Shown here piece after piece: positions 1 to 12,200 of a stretch of 64,000 nucleotides of DNA (position 1 is the stretch's first letter; every line of letters begins with the position of its first letter). Position numbers and translations under genes: made by a program. Where the stretch lies: contig CM046877.1 in assembly GCA_025667525.1 (NCBI GenBank), positions 293,566,364-293,630,363 on the forward strand, written 5' to 3'. Source of the DNA: Glebionis coronaria. Lineage: Eukaryota; Streptophyta; Magnoliopsida; Asterales; Asteraceae. Below the pieces are notes generated by a model, which was not told where the DNA came from, did not search any database, and saw nothing but the letters and a program-made list of their open reading frames with translations.

Positions 1-313
1 CTTCTATAATTAGACTTGAGTTCTTCGACTTCATTAAACTTCCTTCTTTAGACTTTTTCTTCGATAAATCTTCAGAATAGGCCTTGGACTTCCTTTATTT
101 TTGTACTCTTGATCTTTTGACTTCGTCTTTTCTCGTTTTCTTCGATAAAAGCCCGTGAAAGCCCGTGTTTTCTTCCTTTTTCATATTTTGGTCCTAAAAC
201 ACAATAAAAACACAAACCACGCATAATTCAGACATTTACGACATAAAATACACGTTTAGCTTGGTTATTATTATAATTAAGTGGTAAAAGGATGGGTGTT
301 TTCACACCTATCA
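1..313 (-). repeat. Family I 3' LTR, partial
   Basis: This matches the terminal part of the 4189-5907 LTR, including the shared ending at 311-313 (...CCTATCA on the plus strand). On the element's own strand it is the first 313 bases of the 3' LTR; the rest lies left of the window. It differs from the right copy at scattered sites, so the element is not brand new. Confidence 0.9.
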
Positions 314-326
314 AATCCCCTACACT
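314..326 (-). other. Polypurine tract of family I
   Basis: On the minus strand this reads AGTGTAGGGGATT immediately before the 3' LTR. This is the position and composition expected of the primer for plus-strand DNA synthesis. The core recurs three more times further inside the element, at 1955, 2010 and 2248. Confidence 0.8.
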
Positions 327-2393
327 TGACCATTGCAATGCCCTCATGCAATGCATTAATTTCGAAGCACAGATTACATTTCTCATCATAATTAACCCAC
401 CTTCGCCTTTATTAAACATAATTTAAAAGAAGAAAAACAAATAAAGAGATTAAAGACTTACATTGAGGTTTTGGATGTCATGAATGTTTATCACTCTCAA
501 GTTTCACGTTCTCTATACCAAGCTTAAAAACGAGATCATTGTTATTATAAGTTAGCAAACTAACACAAATTTATGTGGCCCAATTATTCACTTAGACTCC
601 CTTATTCCTAGGTGTATCTCTTATATTTTATTATTGTCTTGAATGATCACGATGATGAATTGTTGACTTATTTCGATAGTTTATTTAGGCCGAAAATAAA
701 GTAGGACGATTTAATCAATAGTTAGCTAAAGGACAAAATCTTTTAAAACTGCTTCTCGGGACCTTTTAAAGTTCATATCTTGGCATAACTCGCTTCACGA
801 TTTGAGACCTTTCTCGAACTGATATCTGGCAGCGACTTCATACTTCAAATCTTGAGAGACGTTCCTGAAATTATGGTCTTCTCTTCATAATAGGAATTTC
901 TTCATTTAAATTTTTGAGAGATTCTTCATATTTGGATCACGACTTCTTCATTTTTCTCCAATCTTTATTTTGGACTTTGATATACAACGATCCGCCTCCT
1001 TTTAGGACTTGAATCTATTTATCCTCATACCTTGTTAGGGTCTTTTTGGATAGACTTCTCCACGATCTTTTGGGGAGTAATTGCTTCTCGTCGTGTGTCT
1101 CGATCCTTCATATTGATTTTTGATAAATGATTCTTCACATCACTTGGGATATTTAGCAACAAAATGTAGCTCTCATGCCTTGTTAGGGCCTTTTCGGACT
1201 CGTCAATCTTCGCATCCCGCTTCAATAAGTTATGCCTTGGCTATGAACTCTAATTAATACCGAGCAACTTTTAAACGATCTTGGGCTAGAAGCTAAGTAA
1301 CTTTTCAAATCGTACAACCTTATTTATTGCAAATATATTTATTAACAAGCGATGGGAGAAAAAGCTTATAATCAACTCACATAAATTCACGAAAGAATAC
1401 CAAACTTATAATTGACTCTATCATCTCTCGTTCTCCACAATTTAAAATCTCAAGGAATGATACTCGTGGATGGTTAGCCAATTAAATCAAAGTTTCGGGT
1501 TTTCAAGTCATCTATAGGATCTTGTAACTTCTTAGACTATTTCAAGTTTAGAATTTGCATTTTTAAGTTCCCCTGATAAACGACTTTCTAGGATCAATTA
1601 TAGGAACTTGCGAAACGTTCTTGTTCTTAACCCGTGAGAGTTAAGACTTTCGCGTTTTAAAGCTCCCTATATAAAATCCTAGCAAAACTTGACTTAAACA
1701 CGGTAAGGATACTAGCTAGAGTAAACTTAGATAAGTAAACTCAGGTTGAGTCAAAAGATTAACGACTTTGAAAAATTTAAAACCACTTTATTGAAAATTT
1801 ATTCTAACAAAGTAAATAACGATAACAAAGGAAAATACTACTATACAACTAGGCCAAAAAAGATTAAAATTTTTGAAAAATGTCGAAAAATAAAATTTTC
1901 CGGTTAAAATGAGGACAAATACAAGGAAAAGCCCACTTAACTTCGATAGAAGTCCCCCTACACTTAATATAAACATTGTCCTCAATGTTTAAGCATGTGG
2001 GAGTGAACTCCCCTACACTTAGGACATTGTGCACGTTGTTTAAATCTTGCTAAGGAAGAGACAACTAAAGTGATTCCTATTTTTATATTGAAGAATATAA
2101 AATAGAGAATCAAAAGAGTTTAGGATAGAACCGGGAAGACAGATATACGGAATCACGGGTCGTCAAAAGTCATCAAGAATGGATCTTTGAAAGCTCGAAT
2201 CCCTGCACATGATAAGAAAGAAAACAACAAACACATACAAGGGTCTCCCCCTACACTTATTAGAAAAACGGAATAAAAGGATAGATAATTGGGTTGCCTC
2301 CCAAAAAGCGCTTGTTTTTGTTAACTAAGTCACGAGCCTGACTCGTCCCCGAATTAAATGGTCCATGGGGAAGCCTCAAATGTAATACCGGGA
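327..2393 (-). other. Family I 3' untranslated region
   Basis: I see no credible ORF in this stretch. It is clearly homologous to 41310-43237 of the family II element: the two share order, many exact words and three internal copies of the polypurine-tract core. The homology stops where the coding regions begin, around 2340-2394 here and 43238 there. The 63-66 codon ORFs inside have no domain and are not kept in the family II copy. Confidence 0.7.
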
Positions 2394-3947
2394 TCAAAGA
2401 CCTTGTCCTCGTTCCCGGAGGACATTAATAAAGGAGAGGTCGTAGGATAAGTCTTGAGGGTAGAAAAGTCCTTTCAACATACGAGAAGTATGTGAAATCA
2501 TGATCCACGGGAGGTGGGTGGGTAAAGTAAGCAAATTATGATCCCCCAAAGACAATTGATGCTCAGAAAGCGGTAAAGCCGTAAGGTTATCAATCATAAA
2601 ATAATCAATGGCACCTCCCGGGTCAAAGCACTCATCCTCCATAATGGTCTCTAAAGGAGTGGATGAAAGGTGTTCGGGAGGGGGACTTGGGACAATACCT
2701 TCCTGCAGCAAATTATCAAAAATAATATCCCCTCCGTGTCATCATCATCAATACCCGGAGGTATTAAGAGAATGTCGATTTCCTCCATAGCTATATCATT
2801 ATTCTCAACTGAAGTAATAGACGGAGGTAAAGACTCTGAAATAGGAGCAGAATTCAACGCTTCAATTTTAGCAATAAGAAGATGAACTTTCAGTAATTTG
2901 TCGCGAAGAATAACATCTTCCACCTCATCTACAAGACCAAGTTTAGTGGTGAACTTCTCGTATGTCGGAGAGAATAAATCAACATCGCCTTCATCGCCCG
3001 GAGGAGAAGGAGAAATTTCAAAAGTGAAATTCTCATAGCATGGAGAAAAATCATCATCATTAGGAGAGACCTCTTCGTAAGCTCCACAAAATTTGATGCA
3101 TCACAAACCTCATCAAAGAATTATCAAGACCAAAATCACTAATCTTACTCAATGTATCACAATCCTTAGACGCATTAGGGATATCAAGAGTAGGAGTAGT
3201 AATCTCAGAAGATGGGTTGAGATTGTAGATATCATCCTCATCATCATCATCATAATAGACTGGACCATTCCAGTTAGGAGTGATATAGTCGACTAACTCC
3301 TCCTTGATAACCTCCACATCTTTAAGAATCTCATGAAGCAATTTTTGTTGATCATCTCCCCGAGTATGTTCAATTAAACCCATTCTATCCCACGCTGTAA
3401 GTAAACATTTTGGTGTAGAAAAGAAGGGAAAACGACCAAATTGGCTCAAAAAGGTGTAGGTGGATTTCAAGATTTGGTCACCATCAAGCAAAGGTTGCCT
3501 TTCCTGATGCAAGTCAGCTCGGAGTTGAGCTAAACTTTCTAGAACGTCATTCAAAGTAGTGAGTTGTTGGTCAAGACTAATTCCCTGAGAGGATTGATGA
3601 TTGAGGGTGTGATGTGGGGGCTCAAAGTTATACAAACCAGAATCATAGCACGGAATAGGCTCAAATATATTCATCGGTTGACAAGAAGAAGCATCGTGAG
3701 GGCCCCCACAAGAATTGCAACACGGGTATTGAGAAAAACCCGGTGCATTTTGAGGATAAGGATTGTCATATACGGGAGAGGGTGAGAAAGTATTGTAAGA
3801 GGAGAAGTACGAATTTGTTGAATTGCAAAATGGACAAAATCCAAATTGTGTATTGTCGATATCAGAACCGCACCACTCACAAGTACACCAATGACATGTT
3901 TGATAACCATGCCATGGTCTCCCACACCGTACGCAAGACGAATCCAT
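2394..3947 (-). pseudogene. Cysteine-rich gag-like ORF of family I, frameshifted
   Basis: The first 295 codons (3947 to 3060) start at an ATG about 220 bases after the primer site. The N-terminus is packed with cysteines: a CX2CX4HX4C knuckle at residues 5-18, CX2C pairs at 23-26 and 38-41, and a CX2CX3HX4C knuckle at 77-89. The last keeps the CGGPH core seen in the family II nucleocapsid knuckle. A helical stretch near residues 125-180 and acidic, proline-rich stretches follow. Reading continues in another frame from about 3110 to 2710 and in a third to 2394, so two frameshifts break a protein of roughly 500 residues. No capsid-type gag domain is visible. A nucleic-acid binding, nucleocapsid-like role is an inference from the knuckles. 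Confidence 0.6.
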
Positions 3948-4170
3948 TACGAATTAACAATAAGAGGGGAAGAGAAAAGAATTAAACACAATAGAGGATA
4001 AAGAGGAATATTTTTTGTTGCAAAACTTAGAAAAGAAATGCATTTTATGGTTTTTTAAATGTTTTTGGATTTTTCAAAAAAATTTTGGCAAGAAAAATAA
4101 CGTTCAAAAGTGAACGGATCCCAAAATCCAACGCGTCTCTCACAAAAAACGGTTAATCTTCACGAAAAGA
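3948..4170 (-). other. Family I 5' leader
   Basis: This is AT-rich leader between primer site and gag-like ORF. It carries a 6 bp stem at 4101-4116 (CGTTCA/TGAACG), followed by GGATCCCAAAATC, which family II shares in the same place. Confidence 0.55.
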
Positions 4171-4186
4171 GCTGGCAGCGGCGCCA
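4171..4186 (-). other. Primer binding site, tRNA-Asp-like (family I)
   Basis: On the minus strand it reads TGGCGCCGCTGCCAGC, two bases inside the LTR end. The TGGCGCCG start is the form used by Athila-type elements primed by tRNA-Asp. Confidence 0.75.
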
Positions 4187-4531
4187 TTTAATACAAGGTA
4201 TTGCCTCGTATGAAAATTAGTTAAACCGATCTTTTCGAATTGATTACCGGTAGAAAGTGCGACTTAGTCGTTCTTGGTGGAAAAATAAAATGGGTTGATT
4301 GATTATCTATTTTTAAACTAAAATGTCGCTGAGTAAAATTAAAGCTTTGAAAAATTAAACTAAAAATTACTGGAAAAACACTTGGTAAAAATGGAGATTT
4401 CGGGAAACGTGCAATTTTTGGAAATTAAAACGTAAATGATTAAAAACTTGAAAACTTAGTAAAAATAAACTAAGACAAAAGGCGGGAAAGATTAAATTTG
4501 AAATCTAAGGAAATTATAACAAAAGCTATAG

Positions 4532-4900
4532 TAGATCGCAATGCGATCGTACCCAAATAATAAGATGGATCGCAGTCAGTGCGATGGAAGAGAGTGATCG
4601 TACTCAATCAAAGCCTACGATCGTAGCACACGATCGCAGCCTAGATCGTAGTATAGGGGATCGCACTCAATGCGATGGAGATAAGAGATCGCACTAAATG
4701 CGATGGAAACACGCGATCGCACCCAAGGCGATCGTAGCCACGGATCGCACTCTAGGATCGCACCCACGATCGCAACAAGTGATCGTGGTATGGATAAAGG
4801 AGTGTGATCGCAACAAGGGATCGTACTGGGTGATCGAAGTGATGGATCGCAAGTAGAAACCCTAGGGGTTTATGCGATCACACTCACTTGATCGTAGCTA
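4532..4900. repeat. GATCG micro-motif array in family I LTR
   Basis: About 20 copies of GATCGCA or GATCGTA, plus GCGATGG variants, are spaced 10-25 bases apart. The spacers are irregular, so this is not a simple satellite. It lies downstream of the TATA-like box and upstream of the primer site, so it should be transcribed in the 5' leader RNA. Confidence 0.85.
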
Positions 4901-5448
4901 GTAAAATCCTTAAGCATAATAAGATGGAAATCAAAGAGAAAATAAGCAGAAGTGAATAAGCCAAAAATAAACAAGACGAATAAGCACTAAATTAAGTCTT
5001 GACAAAATAAAAACAAGCACAACTTTAAAGCTTTTCAGAACACGGATTAAGCAAGCTTGATGAATCAAACTTCCAAAAGACTAAATAAGACTAAATAAGC
5101 TATAGCAACGGAATAAGCCAATAAGCACTAAAGCTTAAATCTTAAACGTATATAACTTATGTAGAAATAAAAAGATTAACTTTTTAATCACAAAAACATC
5201 AAAATCAACACGGATCAAATGTATATCGGATCAAAGGTAAAACAAAATCAAGAAATGTAGAAAGAGATTAATGAACAAAAAGCTTAACTTGAACTTGTGA
5301 TTAATGAAATCCAAATACAAGGATGATTAAAAGCTTAAACTTGAAAGATAAAAATGAAGAATAGATGAAAACTTAGTGAGAGAAAGCTTAAAACTTTCTC
5401 TCTCTAAAAACTAGAAAGAAAAAAAATGAAAATAAAACTAGCTAACCA

Positions 5449-5480
5449 CCCTCCTAATGTGTTTAGGAGGGTATTTATAG
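5449..5480 (-). promoter_or_regulatory. TATA-like box with adjoining hairpin (family I LTR)
   Basis: The minus strand reads CTATAAATA at 5472-5480. A perfect 9 bp inverted repeat (CCCTCCTAA at 5449-5457, TTAGGAGGG at 5463-5471, 5-base loop) follows immediately. Promoter use is inferred from position only. Confidence 0.5.
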
Positions 5481-5908
5481 GCAATGGGGGAGAGCATGTG
5501 TTGCCTCCTCTTTCTTTCTTCTTGGGTCGACTCGATTTAAATCCTTTTTCTTTCTCGACGTCGTCTCGGGATTTGAACTCATCTTATAGTTTTCTTCTAT
5601 AATTAGACTTGAGTTCTTCGACTTCATTAAACTTCCGTCTTTAGACTTTTTCTTCGATACATCTTCTGAATAGGCCTTGGACTTCCGTTCTTTTTGCACT
5701 ATTGATCTTTTGACTTCGTCTTTTCTCGTTTTCTTCGATAAAAGCCTGTAAAAGCCCGTGTTTTCTTCCTTTTTCATCTTTTGGTCCTAAAACACAATAA
5801 AAACACAAACCACGCATAATTCCGACATTTACGACATAAAATACACGTTTTGGCTTGGTTATTATTATAATTAAGTGGTAAAAGGATGGGTGTTTTCACA
5901 CCTATCAT

Positions 5909-8115
5909 AAACCTAGTTATCTTGAGAGTGGACCAAATTGGTTATTTGATTTGGAACCTTTATCTAGAACCTTGAATTATATGCCTGTTACTAATCCAGA
6001 CATTGTGAAGGTGAATTAAAATGTTGTGGAAGAACCAGTTGTTGAAATTTCAGGTATACAGGTTGATAAGGAGGTAGGATCACATGCAGACAAATCAGCT
6101 CCCATACTTGAGTATGTTACCATTCCTATATGGACCGATGTAGTTGTTGCTGCTGCTGCTAGAAAGGAAAAAGGTGGTCCACAAGAAACACCAGTTGATG
6201 AAAACATGCATGAATCTTCAAGCGCTGACAAAGGAAAATCTGGCGCTGACAGGCCAAATTTAGGCGTTGATGGCTCAAACGTTGACAACTCTTTTGACCA
6301 TTTATTCTCTTCCAGTGTTTTTGAACAAGGTGAACCTTCCAACATACATGGAGAGGTTCATTCAGGTGATGATGAAGAAGAATTTGAAGATGATATTGAC
6401 TACTTGGAGACTGAAATTGAAGACGACACAATTATTAAAGGAGGAGTGGTTACATTTACTATCACGAATCACCCTTCTTCTCTAATTATTGGTGATGTGA
6501 TGTCTCCTGTACAAACTAGAAGGTCTCATCAGAATCATGGAGGATTTATTGCCAATATTCATAAGAAGGTGGATACCCCTCTTGTTCAGGCATGTTTGTT
6601 TGCTTGTTTTCTGTCACAACAGGAACCCAAGAAGATATTTGATGCTCTCAAAGAACCAAGTTGGGTGGAAGCAATGCAAGATGAGCTTCACCAATTTGCT
6701 ATTCAAGATGTTTGGGAGTTAGTTGATTGTCCCAGATATGTCAGACCTATAGGGACAAGATGGGTTCTTAGAAACAAAAAGGATGAGAGAGGAATTGTGG
6801 TCAGAAACAAGGCACGTTTAGTTGCTCAAGGCTATACACAAGAGGAAGGGATAGACTATGAAGAGGTTTTTGCACCTGTTGCAACGATTGAAGCAATAAG
6901 GATTTTCCTAGCCTATGCTTCTTGCATATGCTTCACAGTTTATCAAATGGATGTGAAGAGTGCTTTTTGTTTATGGCACAATAACAGAGGAGGTTTATGT
7001 TATGCAGCCTCCTGGTTTTGAAGATTCTGAACATCCAGACAAGGTGTATAGAGTGAAGAAAGCAATGTATGGACTTCATCAAGCCCCAAGAGCATGGTAT
7101 GGTACATTGTCCACCTATCTGGTGGAAAATGGATTCAAGAGGGGCACCATAGATCAGACTTTGTTTACCAAGAAGACTGGAAAGGACTTCCTACTTGTTC
7201 AGGTCTATGTGGATGATATCATCTTTGGCTCTTCAAGTCCAAAGATGAGTGAAGACTTTTCCAAGCTCATGACAGACAAGTTCAAGATGAGTGCAATGGG
7301 AGAGATTAACTTCTTTCTAGGGTTACAAGTTCGGCAGAATGAAGATGGTATCTTCATCTCTCAAGACAAATATGTAGTAGAGATCTTGAAGAAGTTTGGA
7401 TTTTCTCCACATGAAAAACGGGCTAGCACACCCATGAAAAAAGTGGATGTCAGGCATTATAGGTCAATGATTGGATCATTGATGTATCTTACAACTTCTA
7501 GACCTGACATTATGTTTGTTGTGTGTGCATGTGCACGCCATCAAGTGACTCCCAAAGAATGTCATCTTTATGCTGTCAAGAGGATTTTTAGATCCTTAGG
7601 TGCTATCCCACCTTGGGATTATGGAATACAAAGGATTCTCCATTGGAGCTTATTGCTTATTCAGACAGTGATTATGGGGGTGACAAGTTTGATAGAAAAT
7701 CCACAACTGGTGGATGCCAATTTCTTGGGAGTAGGTTGATATCTTACCAATGCAAGAAACAAACAGTGGTGGAAACTCTACAACTAAAGCAGAATATGTA
7801 GCTGCAACTGCTTGTTGTGGACAAGTCTTATGGACTCAGAACCAACTGTTGGATTATGGGTATAATTTTATGCATACCAAGATTTTTGTAGACAATAACA
7901 GTACTTTATGCATTATTAAAAATCATGTACATCATTCTAAAACAAAACACATAGAAATTAGACATCATTTTATAAGAGATTGTTTTGAAAAAGGTTTAAT
8001 ACAACTAGATAGGGTCAACATAGAAGAAAATGTGGCAGATTTATTAACTAACCCTTTTGATACTGGGAGATTTCAATACTTGGTAACAAGTATTGGAATG
8101 ATCAATCTTACCTAA
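5909..8115 (+). pseudogene. pol: Copia pol: integrase tail, reverse transcriptase, RNase H
   Basis: The reading frame enters in the post-integrase region (GPNWLFDLE), has a stop at 6017-6019, then a linker rich in Ala-Asp-Lys and Val-Asp repeats. Reverse transcriptase follows: WVEAMQDEL, the fingers and palm ending at QMDVKSAF, then YGLHQAPRAWY and the catalytic VYVDDII at about 7204-7221. RNase H shows AYSDSDYGGD and ends with KTKHIEIRHHFIRD and ENVADLLT. Frameshifts near 6965, 7610 and 7770 split it. The enzyme would copy element RNA into DNA inside virus-like particles. This copy cannot make it intact. Confidence 0.88.
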
Positions 8116-9286
8116 TATGTGTTTTTGGGACTTATTGTAAAAGTATGTACAGGCTATGCATTGTTATTGGTCTTTGTACAAAATTAGGTTTTCCACTTTA
8201 TTTGTCTAACGCTGACAAAGGTTATTTTAACACTGATAAGTGTTAAAATGACGTTGACAACAATATGTTAGTTTTGTGGTTTTTGATCTAATTATGCAGG
8301 CATTGTTTGCATTGTACAAATGGATACAGAGTTGCTTATGGATCCTTGGAGCTTACTTGGAGCATGTTCAAGTTTATGGATGATGGTTGGAATATTTATA
8401 TTCCTATCTTGACATAAATTTTTATTGCATTTATTTTATTTAGAAACTTGTATATCTTGTTTTAAAGGGAGGTTTAGGAAACCTTTAGGACTTTTTGGGT
8501 ATTCATATAATACCCTTATCATAATTCTAGATTGTGTCCACTGGTGAGTACGAGTTAGTTTGCTAAATCGTGAGGCACTGTAGCATGCAAAGTTGATATA
8601 CTTTTCACGCTACCAAGACTTTTTGACCTAGAATTGGATATGGTCTGTTGGGAGACTTGGGTATGATTTTTATTGGGCATACCTAGGAGGTTACAAAGGA
8701 TTTTATAAGATGATTTCATTGTTAAGAACTTTGGTTAGCAAGGGACACTTGTGGACAATTATGTCTATCCTGCTGCGTGATTGGACAGTGCTTGCCACCC
8801 TATGGTAATTTTCAATCTATAGGTTATCTTCACTAGGATAAATTACTTTGTTAAGGTCCTTTTTCTTTTTTATTATATTTTATTTTTAGACGTTGACAGT
8901 TTTATTTCCAAACATTGTTAGGACCAATTTTGACGTTGACATGGCCAAATCCAACGTTGACAAGAATATAGCCGTTGGGCGTTGAGAAGTTATTTTTTAT
9001 CGTTGATAAACATTGAGTCCTACCTAGTTGTTATTTTTGACGAAAATTTAGGCCGTAATTTTAGGAGTTGGTAACTTTTTATTAATGCACAAGATAAGTT
9101 ATATATTTTTAAGATTTTAATCATTATATTTTGAAAATAACTACCTCATCTTTAACCAATCACATGTTTTCACGTCTCCTATATATTTGGCTCATTATTT
9201 TGAAACAGGGTAACTGCTTATTCTTGTCTAACTAAATTTTCACACACATTCATCTTTCATAACATTTATCACAGCTTTCTACATTA
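8116..9286 (+). other. Spacer between Copia pol and the extra ORF
   Basis: I see no ORF of note in these 1.2 kb. Two clusters of the element's micro-motif lie here, at about 8208-8259 (three copies) and 8888-9010 (five copies, including weaker ones). The end, before the ATG at 9287, is AT-rich. It could hold a promoter or splice acceptor for the downstream ORF, but nothing specific is visible. Confidence 0.5.
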
Positions 9287-12200
9287 ATGGCACCTAAGTT
9301 TAAGCCAAGTGATTTGGAATTGGGGTTCAGAAGTCAGCACAACATGGTTGCTTATTAAGAGGCTGACAATACTCTGTTTCCCCAATATACTCAGATGGTG
9401 GAGTATTTAAATGAATCCCCAATAAGGTATGCACTTTCTCATGCTCCTCTTATCCTTGTCACTCATATTAAACAGTTTTGGAATACTGTCACTTCCTCAA
9501 CAGTTAATAATGTGACTACATTGACTGCTACAGTCCATGGGCTTCCATGGGTGGTTACTGAAGCTTTGGTTCGCCAAGCTTCGCATCTTAATGATGCAGA
9601 TGGTATAACAACCCTACCCATTGGTGAGCTTGAACAAGGACTTCAAGCTTTGGGTTATCCTTTGCCTGAAGAGGGCACTTTAAACAAATATTCAAAGTAG
9701 GAATTTCCCCTAGCTTGGAAGTACTTGATACATGTCATTCTTCAATGTTTGTGTCCCAAATGTACTGCACACAATGAAATTAACCATTCTATTGGGAGTG
9801 CCATTGTGTGTATTGCTACTGGGCAAAAATATAATTTTTCAAAAATGATTTTTGATGGCATGAGTCATAACAAGGGTAGCAAGATGACTCTTGCTTACCC
9901 AAGTTTTTTACAAATGGTATCTGATGAACAAATATATTGCACTAGGGATCACAATGATTTTTATAAGATCCCTATTCAAAAGAAAGCAATTTTTGGAAAG
10001 ATGAATACACCACCTCATCGAGCCTTACCCCTTACCCAAGCCATACTTGCTGTTATTGTAGCAGCACAACCTCAACCAGACCCCCTACCACAACCAGACC
10101 CATAACCTGAACAACCACCATCACCACAACATATGGAAATTGATCAAGATCCCTTCAACGCTGACACGTTAAATGTTGGTGTTGATGTTCCAAATCCAAA
10201 CGCTGATACACTTTTACAACAAACCCAAACACCCCTTAACCTTCAAACTGAAACCCAATCCACATCATCTTCTACACCCCCTAATTTTAGCTTACAAAAA
10301 CACCAAAGGACTACTAGAGTGCTCTCCTCTAGTGGTCCTAGCCATGTTGCAGAGAGAACCACCACCACAAGTGTTGTTGGTGACATGGGTGGGGCTAGGA
10401 CTATTGGTACTAGCTTAGATGCAGGCCAACTCAGTCCTAACATCATTAAGACCTCATCCATGCCCCATGACTCTACTTTGGGAGGTCAAATTCCCATTCT
10501 AGAGGAGGGCAGATTGGAACCCTACACATTGTTGGAATTGACGGCTGTCTACATTAGCTTGCAAAAGCAAAATGCAGAACTTGTACATACTGTCTCTACA
10601 AAAGGTCTTGAAGAAAAGCAATTGAGGGAGAGGATTGTTATTTTGGAAGGAGCTAACCCTAGGCATGGAGTGGAGGATTATTCCAAAGGGGAGGATGAGC
10701 AGATAAATGTGAGTGACAAAGGCTCACATGAAAGAGAATCTTTGGGTATAGTTGAAGCTCTAACAGATTTAAAGAGGCAACCAGGTTTTGATGCTTCATT
10801 GGTTACCCCTACAAATTTGAATTTATCTTTTACTGAGATGTTGGAGCAGTTCACAAAGCCAAGCGCTGACAAGAGTAAGTTGAGCGTTGATAAGCAGGTT
10901 TTTAACGCTGACAAGCTAAGCGCTGATAGGAGTAAGTTAGGCGTTGATATACAGGTTTTGGACGTTGATAGACCTACAGATATGGTTGATGTATCCCAGT
11001 CATCAGCTATCATCAAGGATGTGTCTACACAGGTACCATCATCATCTTTACCCACCATTGATATATTAGATAAAGGTAAAGGGATTATGGTAGAAACAGT
11101 AGTTCCCAAGGATGCAGCCCAAGTAAAATTTGATTCCATGTTGGCTGCACAACTTGATAAAGAGGAGAGGATGAAGGAAACTGCCATTGAGAGTAAGGAA
11201 GGCAGTGATGATGAGAGTACAGATTCAAGTGTAATGATTATTGAAGAACTAGAGATACTTGAATATGATGATGAGTTGGCAAAGGAAAAGATTGCAGAGT
11301 TGAAAACTCAGGTGGATTATGAGATGCCTGAAGTTGCTCAGATGTACTTTGCATGGGAGAATAAGGTAATGGAGATTCCAGACATGACTTTATCAGATCA
11401 AATTTGGGGTTTGGAGATTCTACTAAGAGGTCAAAGGGATTGTAAGGTGATTCTGAAGTATAAAGCTAGCAAAGTTCTTTCACAGACTAAGAAGGATAGA
11501 AGGGAGCTCTACTACATGTTTCTCAGATGTCATCAAGGAGGTTGGACTTATAAGAAGTTGCAGGGATTGTCTTTTGATGAGTTGGAATATAAAGCTTATC
11601 CTATATGGGCAAGTGTTCAAGAGCAGAACACTATCAGGCTTCTTTCAGATGAAAGAGGGGAAGAACTTGTAGAAGAGATGTAGATCCAACAGGCTTTGGT
11701 TACACCAAGACCATTGAAGAAGAGAGTTCCATTTAAGTTCCCAAAAAAATCAGATAGAGTGAATCCTAGTGAAGCAGTTATTAGAAGGAGTATTAAGCTC
11801 TCACCCTTGGAAGCTTCACACATGGTAGAGGTGTTACCTCATGATTCCAGAAAACCTATAGTTCACTATGAGGAAGATGCAAGTGGGTTTTGGATGATTG
11901 GAAGATATGGGAAAGAGGTACATACTTTCACTACACTTATGTATTTGTTTGCAAGCCATGATAGGGAAGACTTGGCAGACCTTTGGAGGTTGATGCAGGC
12001 CAAGTATGAGACTAAAGCACCTACTTCAGTTAATGAAATAAAGATTTGGTCAACATTCAAGAGAATGTGCACAAGATGAAGAAGATCTAGTTTGGAAGGA
12101 TCTTGATGATGTCAGTGGACTTCAATGGCGTCTACATTCAGCAGCTGGTGTGTATCATTTGAGTACTACAAAGTTTTCTGAGTATATTCTTCTGGATGTT

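Larger units (their letters stand above)
1..5907 (-). mobile_element. Family I: non-autonomous Athila-like LTR element
   Basis: This minus-strand element has a complete 5' LTR at 4189-5907, a primer site at 4171-4186, one decayed gag-like ORF, a long 3' untranslated region, a polypurine tract at 314-326 and the inner 313 bases of its 3' LTR. The repeated LTR text at both ends fixes the boundaries. I see no protease, reverse transcriptase, RNase H or integrase in the 3.9 kb interior. The LTR ends, leader, primer site and 3' region resemble those of the family II element at 39770-50651, so I infer that family II proteins could have moved it. It interrupts a Copia pol that resumes at 5908. Its target duplication cannot be checked because the left end is outside the window. 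Confidence 0.85.
4189..5907 (-). repeat. Family I 5' LTR, complete
   Basis: The 1719-base LTR is bounded by the primer site on the left and Copia pol sequence on the right. Its ends are TAATA (degenerate from TGATA) and TATCA. A TATA-like box lies on the minus strand at 5472-5480, next to a 9 bp hairpin. A GATCG motif array occupies 4532-4900. An AATAAGC-like set around 4917-5140 recalls the family III motif. Confidence 0.88.

Noticed and set aside
4532..4900. Methylation or restriction-related GATC cluster
   Set aside because: The conserved word is GATCG with flanking CA or TA, not GATC alone, and a Dam-type role is not relevant in a plant genome.
10678..11187. 169-codon minus-strand ORF opposite the Copia extra ORF
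   Set aside because: It is explained as the reverse of the extra ORF and its motif repeats, and has no independent domain.
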